NCBI GenBank assembly: GCA_029718625.1
Contig: CM056391.1
Span: 10,206,345 to 10,270,344 of the forward strand
Source of the DNA: Synaphobranchus kaupii
Taxonomy: Eukaryota; Chordata; Actinopteri; Anguilliformes; Synaphobranchidae
Length of the DNA: 64,000 nt
Reading direction: 5' to 3'
The position numbers and the translations under genes were made by a program. How positions within the stretch are numbered: position 1 is the stretch's first letter; the number at the start of each line of letters is the position of its first letter. The notes under the pieces were generated by a model that was given only the letters and a program-made list of their open reading frames with translations, did not search any database and was not told the origin of the DNA. Positions 37,641-48,000 of this stretch are shown here, in pieces.

Positions 37641-38188
37641 GCCTATGCATGAGCGCTACATGCTAACCTTTGTCAGCGCTGTGCATAAGGTTCTGTGAAA
37701 GTGCGCTACATGCTAGGCTTTGTTAGCGCTGTGCATGAGGTTCTGTGAAAGTGCGCTACATGCTAAGCTTTGTTAGTGCTGTGCATGAGGTTCTGTGAAA
37801 GTGTGCTACACGCTAAGCTTTGTTAGCGCTGTGCATGAGGTTCCGTGAAAGTGTGCTACACGCTAAGCTTTGTTAGCGCTGTGCATGAGGTTCTGTGAAA
37901 GTGTGCTACACGCTAAGCTTTGTTAGCGCTGTGCATGAGGTTCTGTGAAAGTGTGCTACACGCTAAGCTTTGTCAGCGCTGTGCATGAGGTTCTGTGAAA
38001 GTGTGCTACACGCTAAGCTTTGTTAGCGCTGTGCATGAGGTTCTGTGAAAGTGTGCTACACGCTAAGCTTTGTCAGCGCTGTGCATAAGGTTCTGTGAAA
38101 GTGTGCTACATGCTAAGCTTTGTTAGCGCTGTGCACGTGGCTCAGTGAAATTGCGCTACATGCTAACTTTTCTCAGCGCTAGACATGC
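37641..38188. repeat. 50-bp minisatellite, 11 copies
   Basis: GCTACA recurs at 37655, 37705, 37755 and then every 50 bases to 38155. Most units contain GCTAAGCTTTGTTAGC, a small stem-loop with a GCTAA/TTAGC stem. The array ends about 560 bp before the first coding exon of sox6. Confidence 0.95.
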
Positions 38189-38740
38189 ATGTTGTGTGCA
38201 GGATGGGGCAGGCCCAGGCACCACTCCAAGCGCTAGCTCACCACGTCCATTTACGTTAAACAAAGGATTAGCTCAGAACACGCCTGCCGATTTCTCCCGG
38301 GCAATACTGCTGGCGGCTGATACAATCTCTCCGGACCTTGATGTGGGTCCGGTCGAGGGGGTCAATTGGGGAGCCAGTTCCAGGCCATTGTCCAGATCCG
38401 TGTGTTGGAGCCCCTCTCCCCTCACATGTGTGCGCCAGCGCCTTTTTACGGGAGACAGAGTGGCATTGTCCCACTTTCCTCCTCAAACGCTTTCCTCCGG
38501 CACAAGTTCCTGTCTTCTCAGCGATCGCACCGGCGACGCTCACACCTCCTGCCTTCTTTCCCGCTATCCCCCCCTCTTTTTTTTCTTAGAAACAAAAGGA
38601 AACAAAACGCGCTTCTACACTCCAGCGCTATGCTTTATTCGGGTTTCGTCCTGCGAGGGGCCGTTCTTCCCCGTGCGTAGGCAGCTGTGCGATGACCCCT
38701 CGGTCCCGCTGTACTGACCGTCCGTGTGTTTCTGTGTCTC
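38189..38740. other. Single-copy intron end before sox6 coding exon
   Basis: Non-repetitive, moderately GC-rich sequence leading to the splice acceptor. The 190-codon open frame at 38145-38717 starts inside the minisatellite and stops before the exon. I do not consider it coding. Confidence 0.5.
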
Positions 38741-38746
38741 CAGCAG
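38735..38746 (+). other. sox6: Tandem (NAGNAG) splice acceptor
   Basis: The intron ends GTCTCCAGCAG, giving two possible acceptors three bases apart, so the exon may begin at 38744 or 38747. Both lie in the short 5' untranslated part before the ATG at 38751, so the choice would not change the protein. Confidence 0.7.
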
Positions 38747-38750
38747 AATA

Positions 38751-38981
38751 ATGTCGTCCAAGCAAGCCACCTCTCCGTTCCTCCCCGCCGACAGTGAGGA
38801 TGCCATGAGCCAGGACAGACTGTCCTGGGACAAGGAGGAGAGCACCGACCCCCACGGACCCCCCCAGCTGCCCCTGCACACCATGCTGCACAGCAAAAGC
38901 CCCTCAGAGGAGCTCCCCGCCATCAGCAGTGTCCCCCCCGAATCTGAGTGGGACAGCATAGTGTCTGCCCAGCAGCGCATG
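38751..38981 (+). CDS. sox6: sox6 first coding exon (N-terminus)
   Basis: Encodes the first 77 residues of Sox6, a SoxD-group HMG-box transcription factor that acts in the nucleus in cartilage, muscle, erythroid and neural differentiation (family knowledge). The exon opens MSSKQATSPF, the characteristic SOX6 start. It contains SEDAMSQD, the segment LPLHTMLHSKSPSEELPAI, and ends EWDSIVSAQQRM. These match SOX6 (MSSKQATSPF, PHSEELP and WDS-SQQRM signatures) rather than SOX5. The ATG at 38751 is chosen because it gives this conserved start; upstream in-frame sequence crosses the acceptor. The donor is GTGAGA at 38982 and the exon ends in phase 0, joining exactly to the exon at 43193. No DNA-binding domain is in this part. 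Confidence 0.95.
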
Positions 38982-38991
38982 GTGAGAGAAA

Positions 38992-39340
38992 CACATGCAC
39001 ACGTACAGTACACACATGCGTACATACTGTAGGCCGTGTATACGCACAGAATAAACACACACATACATACAGTATGTATACACGCAGAATAAACACACAC
39101 ATACATATGTATAAACACAGAATAATCATACATACATATATATGCACACAGAATACACACGCACACACATATGTATACACACAGAATAAACACACGCATA
39201 CACAAACATGATATACACATGCTTATACACGCAAAATACATACAAACATGTACACGTTATGCACATTCAGTATACACACTCACAGATAAACACACACACA
39301 CACTACAAAATACACACACACAAATACATAGTGGACACAC
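38992..39340. repeat. CA/TA-rich degenerate minisatellite
   Basis: Begins 10 bases after the exon donor. Loose repeats of ACACACATACATAC and CACAGAATAAACACAC alternate for about 350 bp. Open frames of Cys-Val or Thr-His type on both strands are artefacts. Confidence 0.85.
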
Positions 39341-39900
39341 ACCCCCCCCAAGTCTCTGGTGGCAGACTCTGGCATTTGCACCTCAAGCGTAGCGTGGAGA
39401 GGGCTGTATTCTCCTGGCTGGAGTAGGGTTAGGTGCTGCTGGCGATGCTGCAGGCAGCCCAGCCAGGGCCTTCACTGTGTAAACAATACCTCTGCGTTCC
39501 CCTCTCATCATCCCACATTAAAGCCCAGCTCTCATCTTCCTGCTGTTTTTATTTGTCCTGTGTGGACACACCCTTTACTTATTCATCCTCACCCAAAAGT
39601 GTCTCGACACCGAGGGAAGTTTGGGGAAACCAAAGTTAGGGAGGAAGTTTGCTTGTGTCACCATTACTGGTTGGTGAGGGAGGGGTGAAATGGTGTGAGG
39701 AATTTGGGGCGATGGGGTTTTGACGTGTGGGAATATGGGTGTGAGAGGGGAATATGATATCTGTTAGCATTGCTGTCATTGTTCCCCATCTTATTTAAGT
39801 AGTAAATAGAGAGGTTGTTGATGGGTTTTGGCATTCAGTAATGCTGTTTGGATCAGGGCTGTCTGTGCCTACTGCAGTACAGCATCTCTAACTGTGACAT
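39341..39900. other. Intronic sequence without recognisable gene
   Basis: Single-copy sequence between two repeat arrays, with no splice-flanked open frame or recognisable protein. Confidence 0.5.
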
Positions 39901-39904
39901 GGAG

Positions 39905-40800
39905 GTAAGCGAGGCTGAATGCCAGCGACCGCAGTCTGCACTGAGGGCTGAATTCTAGCGACCGCAGTCTGCTCTGAGCGCTGAATGCTAGCGACCGTAG
40001 TCTGCACTGAGGGCTGAATGCTAGCGACCGCAGTCTGCACTGAGGGCTGAATGCTAGCTACCACAGTCTGCTCTGAGGGCTGAATGCTAGCGACCGCAGT
40101 CTGCACTGAGGGCTGAATGCTAGCGACCGCAGTCTGCACTGAGGGCTGAATGCTAGCGACCGCAGTCTGCACTGAGGGCTGAATGCTAGCGACCGCAGTC
40201 TGCACTGAGGGCTGAATGCTAGTGACCGCAGTCTGCACTGATGGCTGAATGCTAGTGATCGCAGTCTGCACTGAGGGCTGAATGCTAGCGAGCGCAGTCT
40301 GCACTGAGGCCTGAATGCTAGGGACCGCAGTCTGCACTGAGGGCTGAATGCTAGCGACCGCAGTCTGCTCTGAGGGCTGAATGCTAGCGACCGCAGTCTG
40401 CACTGAGGGCTGAATGCTAGCGACCGCAGTCTGCACTGAGGGCTGAATGCTAGCGACCGCAGTCTGCTCTGGGGGCTGAATGCTAGCGACCGCAGTCTGC
40501 ACTGAGGGCTGAATGCTAGGGACCGCAGTCTGCTCTGAGGGCTGAATGCTAGCGACCGCAGTCTGCACTGAGGGCTGAATGCTAGCGACCGCACTCTGCA
40601 CTGAGGGCTGAATGCTAGCGACCGCAGTCTGCCCTGAGGGCTGAATGCTAGCGACCGCAGTCTGCACTGAGGGCTGAATGCTAGCGACCGCAGTCTGCTC
40701 TGAGGGCTGAATGCTAGCGACCGCAGTCTGCACTGAGGACTGAATGCTAGCGACCGCAGTCTGCACTGAGGGCTGAATGCTATCAAATGCGGCCTGCGCT
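39905..40800. repeat. 33-bp minisatellite, 27 copies
   Basis: GCTGAAT recurs every 33 bases from 39914 to 40772. The unit includes GAATGCTAGCGACCGCAGTC followed by TGCACTGAGGG. Because 33 bp is 11 codons and the unit lacks stops in two minus-strand frames, long open frames result (355 and 242 codons, with 11-residue repeats such as SIQPSVQTAVA). No start context, splice signal or domain supports a gene, and the array lies inside the sox6 intron. Confidence 0.95.
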
Positions 40801-43192
40801 GAGGTGAACCTCATATGGCCGTGCGGTCCCCGTGAGTCACCGTGCCCCTGGTGGAATCTCGCCCACCCCCAACACACACCCCCCCCCTGCCCCCTCCCAA
40901 GGACATCGGACAACAGAGCCCCTCCGAGCAAAGCCGAATGAGTGCCAACTGGCATGCCAAGCTCCAGGCTTTGAAGTTTAAGCCCTCAACAAGGGCCTTG
41001 AGATACCGCCCTCCCACCCCCCATAACACAAGAGAGAGGAGAGAGAGAGAGACGGAAAACAAAACAATGCATTGAATCGCAATGTCATGTCAAAGGAAAC
41101 CCTCCAAATACATAAACGCAGAGAGAGAGAGAAAGAGAGAGACGGTTATAAAATGGAAGTGGCTGAGAGGCCCGACTGCGCCAGAGCGCTCTGCCGACGT
41201 CCCTGCAGGCGGAGATACGGGCCTAAGAGCAGCGCATTGTCTCCGCTGCTTATAAAGGGAACTCACTCCACGACCCCCTTACCCCACGGGGGCCCGGGGA
41301 GACTCTGCTCTCCGTCCCCAGACCGTCCAGCGTCATTCGCTCAAGTGCTGCCGGCTGCAATTAGGCCGCATCGTGATGTCGCCGTCGTGATTTCTTTACC
41401 GCGGCGAGGGGGGGAAAAAAACAAAAAAAAGAACCCCTCATGCCACCGTCTTTCCCCTGGGAAGGTTCTCACGCTGTCGTTGATACCTTTTTCGAGAGGA
41501 GACTTTCGGAGGACGGACGGACGGGGGTGGGGGGTGGATGGGGGTAGGCCGTAATTGGCCGTCAGGTTTCGGAAGGGGATCGCCGAACGTGAAGCATTCT
41601 CCACGTGGGGTCCCTGCTTTGGCTTCGCGTTTATTCGCCTCTGTTGTTGAGTTGTTTTTTTAAACACAGAGCCTCTGGCCCACATGCAGATTAGGGAGGG
41701 AGGCTGTTCAGGTGGCATTGCCCTCATCGGAGCCTAATTGGATTACAGAAACATTTTTAAAAAAAATCAATTTGGAATTTATTCGCTCATTTTATAAATA
41801 TACGTATATGCATATTAAACATGTACTTTTAAAGGATCTGTTTCTTATGTCAGTTTGTTTCATATCAGTCACAGTTATTGAATATTCTCCTTGTGCAGCC
41901 AGTGAAATCGTATGCAACGTTAATGCTCTCTGTGTCCGCATTGTCTGAATTTTCCTTCTTGTATGGTTCTGTTTAATGGATTAAATTTAGCACATTTTCA
42001 AATGCGATTTCCCTTTCTCTCTTTCCCTCTTTCTCCCTCTCTCTCTGTCTCTCTCTCTCTCTGTGCTTGGGGTTGTGCTATATTGCCTTGTTCTCAGGCG
42101 GGTATAGACAGCCGTAACGTTGTCCCAGTTTACTGAATGGGCCTTTTGTGCTGCGGACCCGGGTATTGTGCAGACCCTTACATGTGAGAAGACTGCAGAA
42201 ATGCGTTTTCCTTTTACCAGGGATCTTACAGAATCACACGGAGGTGCGCTGCACTGCCCAGACAGGCTGTGGAACATTCCATCTTCCGCAATAATAAAAG
42301 TCGAGCTGAACATCTGAATCGACGCCAACCAAACGCTAAACAGAGTTTTTACTGGATAGAGCATTTCAAATAGTCAAATATTCCAAAAGTCTTGTTATTC
42401 ATATTTTATATGTCATTTCATATTCTTAAATTCAAGTCTGTACAATTTAATAAAAAATATATTTTGTCTTTATTGTTGACCTTTCACACATACTAAACAT
42501 CTAATTAGACTTTTTTTTTTTTCAAATATAAAAATTAAATCAGAAAGCATTTGCTTGGCTGACTTGTATGGTAAAGTGTGCCCACCCAAATTTTCCATGG
42601 GTTTAATCATAAACCGTCTAAGTGTTCTTTAAATACATCTGTATGTCCATTTTGTAATTTTTACTCACATTATCACCCAGCTCTATGCACTGTAAGTGTT
42701 TCTAAACTAAACAACTAATACTTTTGTTCAAAAGTCCCATGTTACTAAATCAAAATATTATTCATTAAAGTACTTTTTTTTAACATTCATGTGTCTTGTG
42801 TAACACAGAGGCTGTGAATTGTGTGAGCTCCAGCAGAGGGTGGGGTGTGTGGGCTGCCTGTAGCAGTAGGTGCTGATTACCTGACTCTGCCCTGTGCCCA
42901 GACACTGCCTTGCCCTGAACCCACGCCAGCTGATTATTGAGCAGCCATATTGAATAATCACAGGCCCGCTCACAGACGAGACGGGCGCTGCCAGGCCCGC
43001 CCTCTGGCCCCCAGAGTGAAGGCCTTGGCACGGGCGTGTCTCTTTGGCCAGGGGCTCCCGGTGGATTTCCTTCCCTCTCCGCTCACGCCATTCCTTTGTG
43101 TGAATCGCCGTGGACGCAAATCCAGATTTTACATTTCAGACTCATTTTAATTTCACTGACTTGCATTGCATTTTCCTTCTCTGCTTTTCCAG
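40801..43192. other. Remainder of sox6 intron, no gene seen
   Basis: Contains GA tracts (41029-41052, 41120-41142), a CT tract (42008-42062) and AT-rich sequence at 42360-42780. Overlapping short open frames on both strands are not recognised. The last 40 bases form the acceptor for the next coding exon. Confidence 0.5.
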
Positions 43193-43421
43193 GAGTCAGA
43201 CAGCAATAAGGTGTGCTCCTTGTATTCCTTCCGGAATAACTCTACCTCGCCACACAAGCCCGAGGAGGGGGCCCGGGAGCGTGGCGGCGGCGGTGGCGGT
43301 GGCGACCAGCTGAGCGGCTCTGCCTTCGGGACCCCTGAAAGGCGTAAGGGAAGCCTGGCCGACGTGGTGGACACCCTCAAACAGAAGAAACTGGAGGAGA
43401 TGACTAAGACTGAACAGGACG
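43193..43421 (+). CDS. sox6: sox6 second coding exon
   Basis: Codes for residues 78-153 of Sox6, then one base of the next codon. Acceptor TTTTCCAG ends at 43192 and donor GTATGA begins at 43422. The reading frame continues directly from the previous exon. It contains [22 protein letters not shown], then a tract of seven glycines, [17 protein letters not shown], and [17 protein letters not shown] near the end. The [20 protein letters not shown] block is the conserved SoxD N-terminal segment, and [13 protein letters not shown] sequence marks SOX6. The exon precedes the leucine zipper and Q-box used for SoxD dimerisation, which are not in the window. The glycine tract, coded by GGC/GGT, replaces a non-glycine segment of mammalian SOX6. 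Confidence 0.95.
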
Positions 43422-43719
43422 GTATGAGACTCCCCCTCAACATTCCCACAACGCTGCGCTAACGCTTCCCAATGTTACTACAGCTTACAGTTTGCATTCC
43501 CTCCGACCAGCCCGACACCTGATGACACCGGCAACGGGAAATAAGTGTAATGTTAAATGAATGTTGTGAGAACGTTATTTCTGTGTTGTGCGGATAGGAT
43601 GAGAGCGTAGCCATGGGGACAGTGTGGGTGGGTTTGAAAAGTGAAATCCCTCAGGCTACGCACCCCAGTGGACCTGCAGCTTGTGTTATGAACAGACCTA
43701 CTGCCTTCTTTCATCTTTC

Positions 43720-43989
43720 TCACACACATACACATGCACACACACTCCCACACATACATACACACGCACACGCACACACGCACACACTCCCATGCATACA
43801 CAAATACACACACCCACGCATACACATAAGTATATGCACACACACACACACACATGCACACACACTCCCATGCATACACACATACACACATCCACACATA
43901 CACATAAGTATATGCACACATACACATGCGCACACACACACACTCCCATGCACACACACACACACACACACACATCCATGCATACACAA

Positions 43990-44025
<36 letters not shown>

Positions 44026-44041
44026 CCATGCATACACAAAT

Positions 44042-44091
<50 letters not shown>

Positions 44092-44215
44092 TCCCATGAT
44101 ACATAAATACACACACCCACACATACACATAAGTATATGCACACACACAGGTGCATGCATACACACACACACACACTCCCATACATACACAAATACAGAC
44201 ACCCACACACAAGAT
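43720..44215. repeat. CA-rich compound microsatellite
   Basis: CA runs interrupted by CTCCCATGCATACAC and ATACACATAAGTATATGC blocks over about 500 bp. These blocks recur, giving a loose higher-order repeat. Open frames of 141-219 codons on both strands follow the repeat and are not genes. Confidence 0.95.
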
Positions 44216-44404
44216 ACATAGATTAAAAAATTAAGCATTTATATAGATCTCATCAGATGACTATTTTCCTTTTGTTTATATTTGTATTCGAACAAAAAAA
44301 CTAAATCCCCCAAAACCACAGCTAATTTCTGCATTAATGCCAAATCTCCCTTAATGAATTTACAGTATATCACTTTATACTTAGTGATAGCATTCACTCC
44401 TTGT

Positions 44405-44592
44405 CAGAGGTGGAAAGTCCAGGGGGTCAGAAAGTCCTGCCATGTTTTTCTTCCACCCATGAATACAGCCAGCTGATTTCACTAATTAGTTCTACCTCCT
44501 GGCTGAAGAATTGTGCTAATTAGCAAATCCAGGTGGTTGGAACAAATTACTGGGGAGGACTTTTACTTTGTGGACCTGGATTTTCAACCTCC
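44405..44592. mobile_element. MITE-like element with terminal inverted repeats
   Basis: The left end reads GAGGTGGAAAGTCCAG and the right end, on the opposite strand, reads GAGGTTGAAAATCCAGGTCC. The inward similarity continues for about 50 bases with gaps (AAAGT, AGTCCT, TTCCA.CCA). The interior contains ACTAATTAGTTC and GCTAATTAGC palindromes. About 188 bp, with no coding capacity. It resembles a fish interspersed repeat, recalled from general knowledge. Superfamily not assigned. Confidence 0.75.
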
Positions 44593-44749
44593 TTGTGCTC
44601 CTTCCATAGCCTCGGTGACCAGCTGTGCCTTGATAGCATGTGTTTACCGCATTGTTAATGTGCAATATAATATCAGAATGAATGCCATCTGACACGGTAG
44701 AATGCCATCTGTGCAGCTGTTTTAAACTTCACCAGCAGCCCTGGCTGCA

Positions 44750-44910
44750 GAGCTGCGCAGCCTGACTGCGGCAGCGCGTTTGGATGCGCGGACCCATTCC
44801 GCCGGACGCAGTCCGCTCTCGCCCTCGCATTCCCCCACGCCCGGGAACGTGCCTCGTCCGCTCCCTCCCCGCGGCCCGGCGACGAGCGCCACAGCTGCCG
44901 GCGGTTATTA
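44750..44910. other. CpG-rich patch
   Basis: A short GC-rich block with many CpG dinucleotides, for example GATGCGCGGACCC near 44783 and CCCCGCGGCCCGGCGACGAG near 44867. No start codon context, TATA or splice-flanked exon is convincing. Function unknown. Confidence 0.4.
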
Positions 44911-44959
44911 GGAGGACCGAGGGAAAAACACGTAGAAGAAGAACAAACATTGAAAAAGC

Positions 44960-45800
44960 ACCACTGGAAACATTTGCTCCATTCTTAATTAGCGTTCTAA
45001 GTGTGACTTAGAGAACACGCTTCCCTCGGGACCTGCGACGCCCCATCGGCGCCTGGGGAGCTCTTAGCTCAAGCAGTTCATCGGCTGAATAAATTAAGCC
45101 TTATTTGAGCTTTTTTTTTTTGTGTTGTTTGCCCATAAATGAAGCATCGCAGTTTTTGCTAAAGACCATTTTTATCTACGATGCTGTGATGTTGTCTTTG
45201 CTTCTCTCGGTCATCGTGTAAGCGCATTCGGAATTTCTCGGGTGCAGTGCAACTGAGAGTCGCAGAATCACATTCATTCCGAGTGATTTTACAGGTCGTC
45301 ATCCACACATTGTTAACTTAACAAGTGAAATCTAAATATGGCCGCAAACTTTATTAAAGGTGAAGTAAATGCTCATTCACAATCCACGTTCCCAAATGTA
45401 TTCGCTGTTAAACAGAGTAGCTGGCCCTTCATTGTCGTAATAATAATAATGTTTCTTTGCACCTTGATTCCTTGCATGTTATGAAATGATATTAGAGTTG
45501 TCATGCAAAGGGCTGCTCATTTTGTTCGGGACAGCAGGCCCGAGTGGGCCCTGTGGTAATAAGGGCCAGGCAGTTTTTTGCGGTTAATTGAAACGGCGGA
45601 GAGATGCTTGTGCTCAAGGTCCGTATGTCAGCGGACGGGAGGTGAGAGTGCTTCAGACGGCTGTGCAGCTGTTTAAATGCTCTCCTTAATAGCGGAGCTT
45701 CTCCGTGACTCATGCCCGCTGCCCCGTGCCACCCGAAATAACTCCCCCCGTCAGAGGAAATTAGTGAGGGAACAGAGTTATGGAGCAAGACAAGAGGATG
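44960..45800. promoter_or_regulatory. Candidate conserved non-coding element
   Basis: Single-copy sequence with TTCTTAATTAGCGTTC near 44983, GAATAAATTAAGCC near 45086, GCGGTTAATTGAAACGG near 45579 and CTCCTTAATAGCGGAGC near 45681. No coding signal. Role inferred from texture and the sox6 context. Confidence 0.3.
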
Positions 45801-46976
45801 AGCGAGTTCACTGCTATGGGTACAACGGAGAGCTTCTAGTGTCCTTGAGTGTGCTCTGTTGTAGCTCCTTGAGTGGCAGCGTAAAGCTCCAATCAGGCTT
45901 TCTCACATCGCGTGCAGCTGTCACGATGGTCAGTGTAGCCTCGAGAGGTGATCTGCGGGATTTTGGCCCACGTTCACACCCCCCGTTCATTTTGACTGAT
46001 TTAATTTGAGTACAACAGAGTTATGGATAGCTGAAGAAAAACCTCAGAACGTGATGTGACCTCAGGTTAAAAACTGACCTGGGGAAACTAGAGAGGGACC
46101 GTTTGGAACTCCCATTTGGGAATTTGGTCCCCTAAAGTTTGTGCTTTATGTACGTAAACAAATGTAAGTTCAGCTGGAAAAGAACTCCTTAAATGCGGAA
46201 CCAAACTATGGAGGTGCTGTCTGACATTTTGCCTTCAGCACCTTCAGTTAATTGGTGAAAGCACCAATAACACCCAGGAACAGTCAGGCCATAGCATGTA
46301 GCATGTAGCATGTAGGGTGACTGTATTCTGCATCATACCTGTATGTTTACCGGAAAACCTCAGCTGCAGGTTAACAGAAAGCACACAGATTAATTAAAAA
46401 GATACCAGCAGAATTCAGGTATGCAGGTAGCAACAAGTGCACTAACCAAACAAACGCTGTTTGAAAATTTTTAGAAATTGAATTCAAGTATTTTTAAATT
46501 TGTTTTACTGACGTGAAACCAAGCAAATCTAAATTTTGAAAAAATAAAAATAATGAATGAGAACAAAATTTGACAAAGGAACCCAAAGACATTTCTGGTA
46601 CTATGTCCTTTGCTCTCTCTCACTGGCTCTCTCTTTCTCTCTCTATCAGTATTTCTCTCTTTCTCTTGCTCTCTCTCTCACTCACACTCTCTTTATCTTT
46701 GTCCATATCTCTCCCTCAGTTTTTCTTTCTCCTTCCATTTTCTCTTTCTTCCGCTCTCTCTCTTTCATTGAAGTGGTTGCTCTATTGATGCTTGCCTGCA
46801 TATTTTCATTCATCACATTTCAGTTTTTTTTTTATTGTCTTCTTTCTCAAAAGGAAATGGTCTCCCAGGTTTTCTGAAGAGAGCCTCTTTGCACCATGGT
46901 GTAAATTGCCTTGTTTGTATAAGCACAGGGTTGTGTGTCTGTGTGCACGTATGTGTGTATGTGTGTGTGCGTGCGG

Positions 46977-47017
<41 letters not shown>

Positions 47018-48000
47018 CCTGCATGTGACCGTGTGTGTGAGAGTACACATGCGCGCACACAAATGACCCGGTCTCTTAACGGGTGGGAGGCGGTGTGGCT
47101 GTAATCTCTCTGGGTTTACCTGAGGATGCTAATCCCTGTGGGGCGGTGCAGTGTGACACTCGAGCGCTGATCTCAGGAAGCTGTTTCAGCTCCCTCACGC
47201 ACCTTCACCTCTGCACTTTACACCCAGCCCTCTTCTCATTCAGCTTCCCCGTCACTTTAATGGATGCATTGTACCGTTCAGCGGTTTGCGGCGGTTTTTT
47301 TTGTTCCGTTAATGTGGAGCGGAGGCAAAATCCAGGCCAAATCAATGATGACACGAGGTTGCCTCCACTGGCTTTGCCTCCCCGGCCCCCACCAAGTTCC
47401 CTGTGAAACGGTTAATTAAATGTGTGTTTTAGGTGGGGAGAGCGTCGCTATCAAATTGAACGAAAGCCATTTGGAGCAGACCGCGAGTTTGCTTAACCGG
47501 GCCGACCCCTGCCTGCTCCTGGCCTGGACCTCGCGCGGCTGCTATAGTTAGCAGTTAGCCCCTGCCCCCCCCCCCCCCCATTCACATTGCTGGTCCCTAA
47601 CAGGTCCTTAAAGCTGCTCTACTGAATGAGAATGACCTCCTGGCACTGAAAACTGCTCAAAGCTGAACAGTCACCTTACCTGCTAAAGCTCTATTAGCCT
47701 GCGCTACAAGAGGGGCTAATGGTTGTGTAAACTGTTACATTCACAATGTGTTATTTATCAAGGGCCCGCTGGCCCTTCACTTGCAGTACTTAAAATTCTA
47801 CTATTGAGCAAAAAACATTATATTATCTGACAAAAAATAAATAAATCTAAGGTAAACCTATTCAATGCACGGGCAATTGGGTGTGCTTAATGGTACACAC
47901 ACTGTACAATGTCAATGTGTGCAAGTGGACCCTGAGCTGACTGTAGCCGGTTTTCTATCTCTTGAATGGCATTGAGAAGCAGGACAAAACACTGAGACAT
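45801..48000. other. Intronic sequence with simple repeats
   Basis: Contains three tandem AGCATGT copies near 46295, a CT-rich tract at 46612-46765, a GT run at 46978-47014 and a C run near 47564-47579. About 47280-47480 has enhancer-like texture (ACGGTTAATTAAATGTG near 47408). No gene called. Confidence 0.45.

Larger units (their letters stand above)
1..38743 (+). other. sox6: sox6 intron upstream of the first coding exon (partial)
   Basis: Everything before the acceptor at 38741-38746 is read as intron. The ATG-bearing exon starts with only a few untranslated bases after a splice acceptor, so at least one 5' untranslated exon must lie upstream. I could not identify that exon with certainty. 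It may lie outside the window or in one of the GC-rich blocks, for example 22430-22830. Very long 5' introns rich in regulatory DNA are known for SOX6 in vertebrates. The intron contains minisatellites, microsatellites, MITE-like elements and single-copy ATTA-rich blocks listed separately. The intron assignment is inferred from the exon, not seen at both ends. Confidence 0.75.
38982..43192 (+). other. sox6: sox6 intron between the first two coding exons
   Basis: 4,211 bases, beginning GTGAGAG and ending with the pyrimidine-rich acceptor TTCTCTGCTTTTCCAG. It carries a CA-rich repeat directly after the donor and a 33-bp minisatellite of 27 copies. The rest is single-copy sequence with no recognisable gene. 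Confidence 0.9.

Noticed and set aside
39888..40955. 355-codon minus-strand open frame with 11-residue repeats
   Set aside because: It is the translation of the 33-bp minisatellite. A second frame is also open for 242 codons. There is no domain, no splice support, and it lies inside the sox6 intron.
38751..43421. SOX5 as the gene identity
   Set aside because: The MSSKQATSPF start, the EWDS...SQQRM-like end of the first exon and CSLYSFRN in the second fit SOX6. SOX5 differs at these places.
43553..44238. Open frames of 141-219 codons on both strands
   Set aside because: All are translations of the CA-rich microsatellite.
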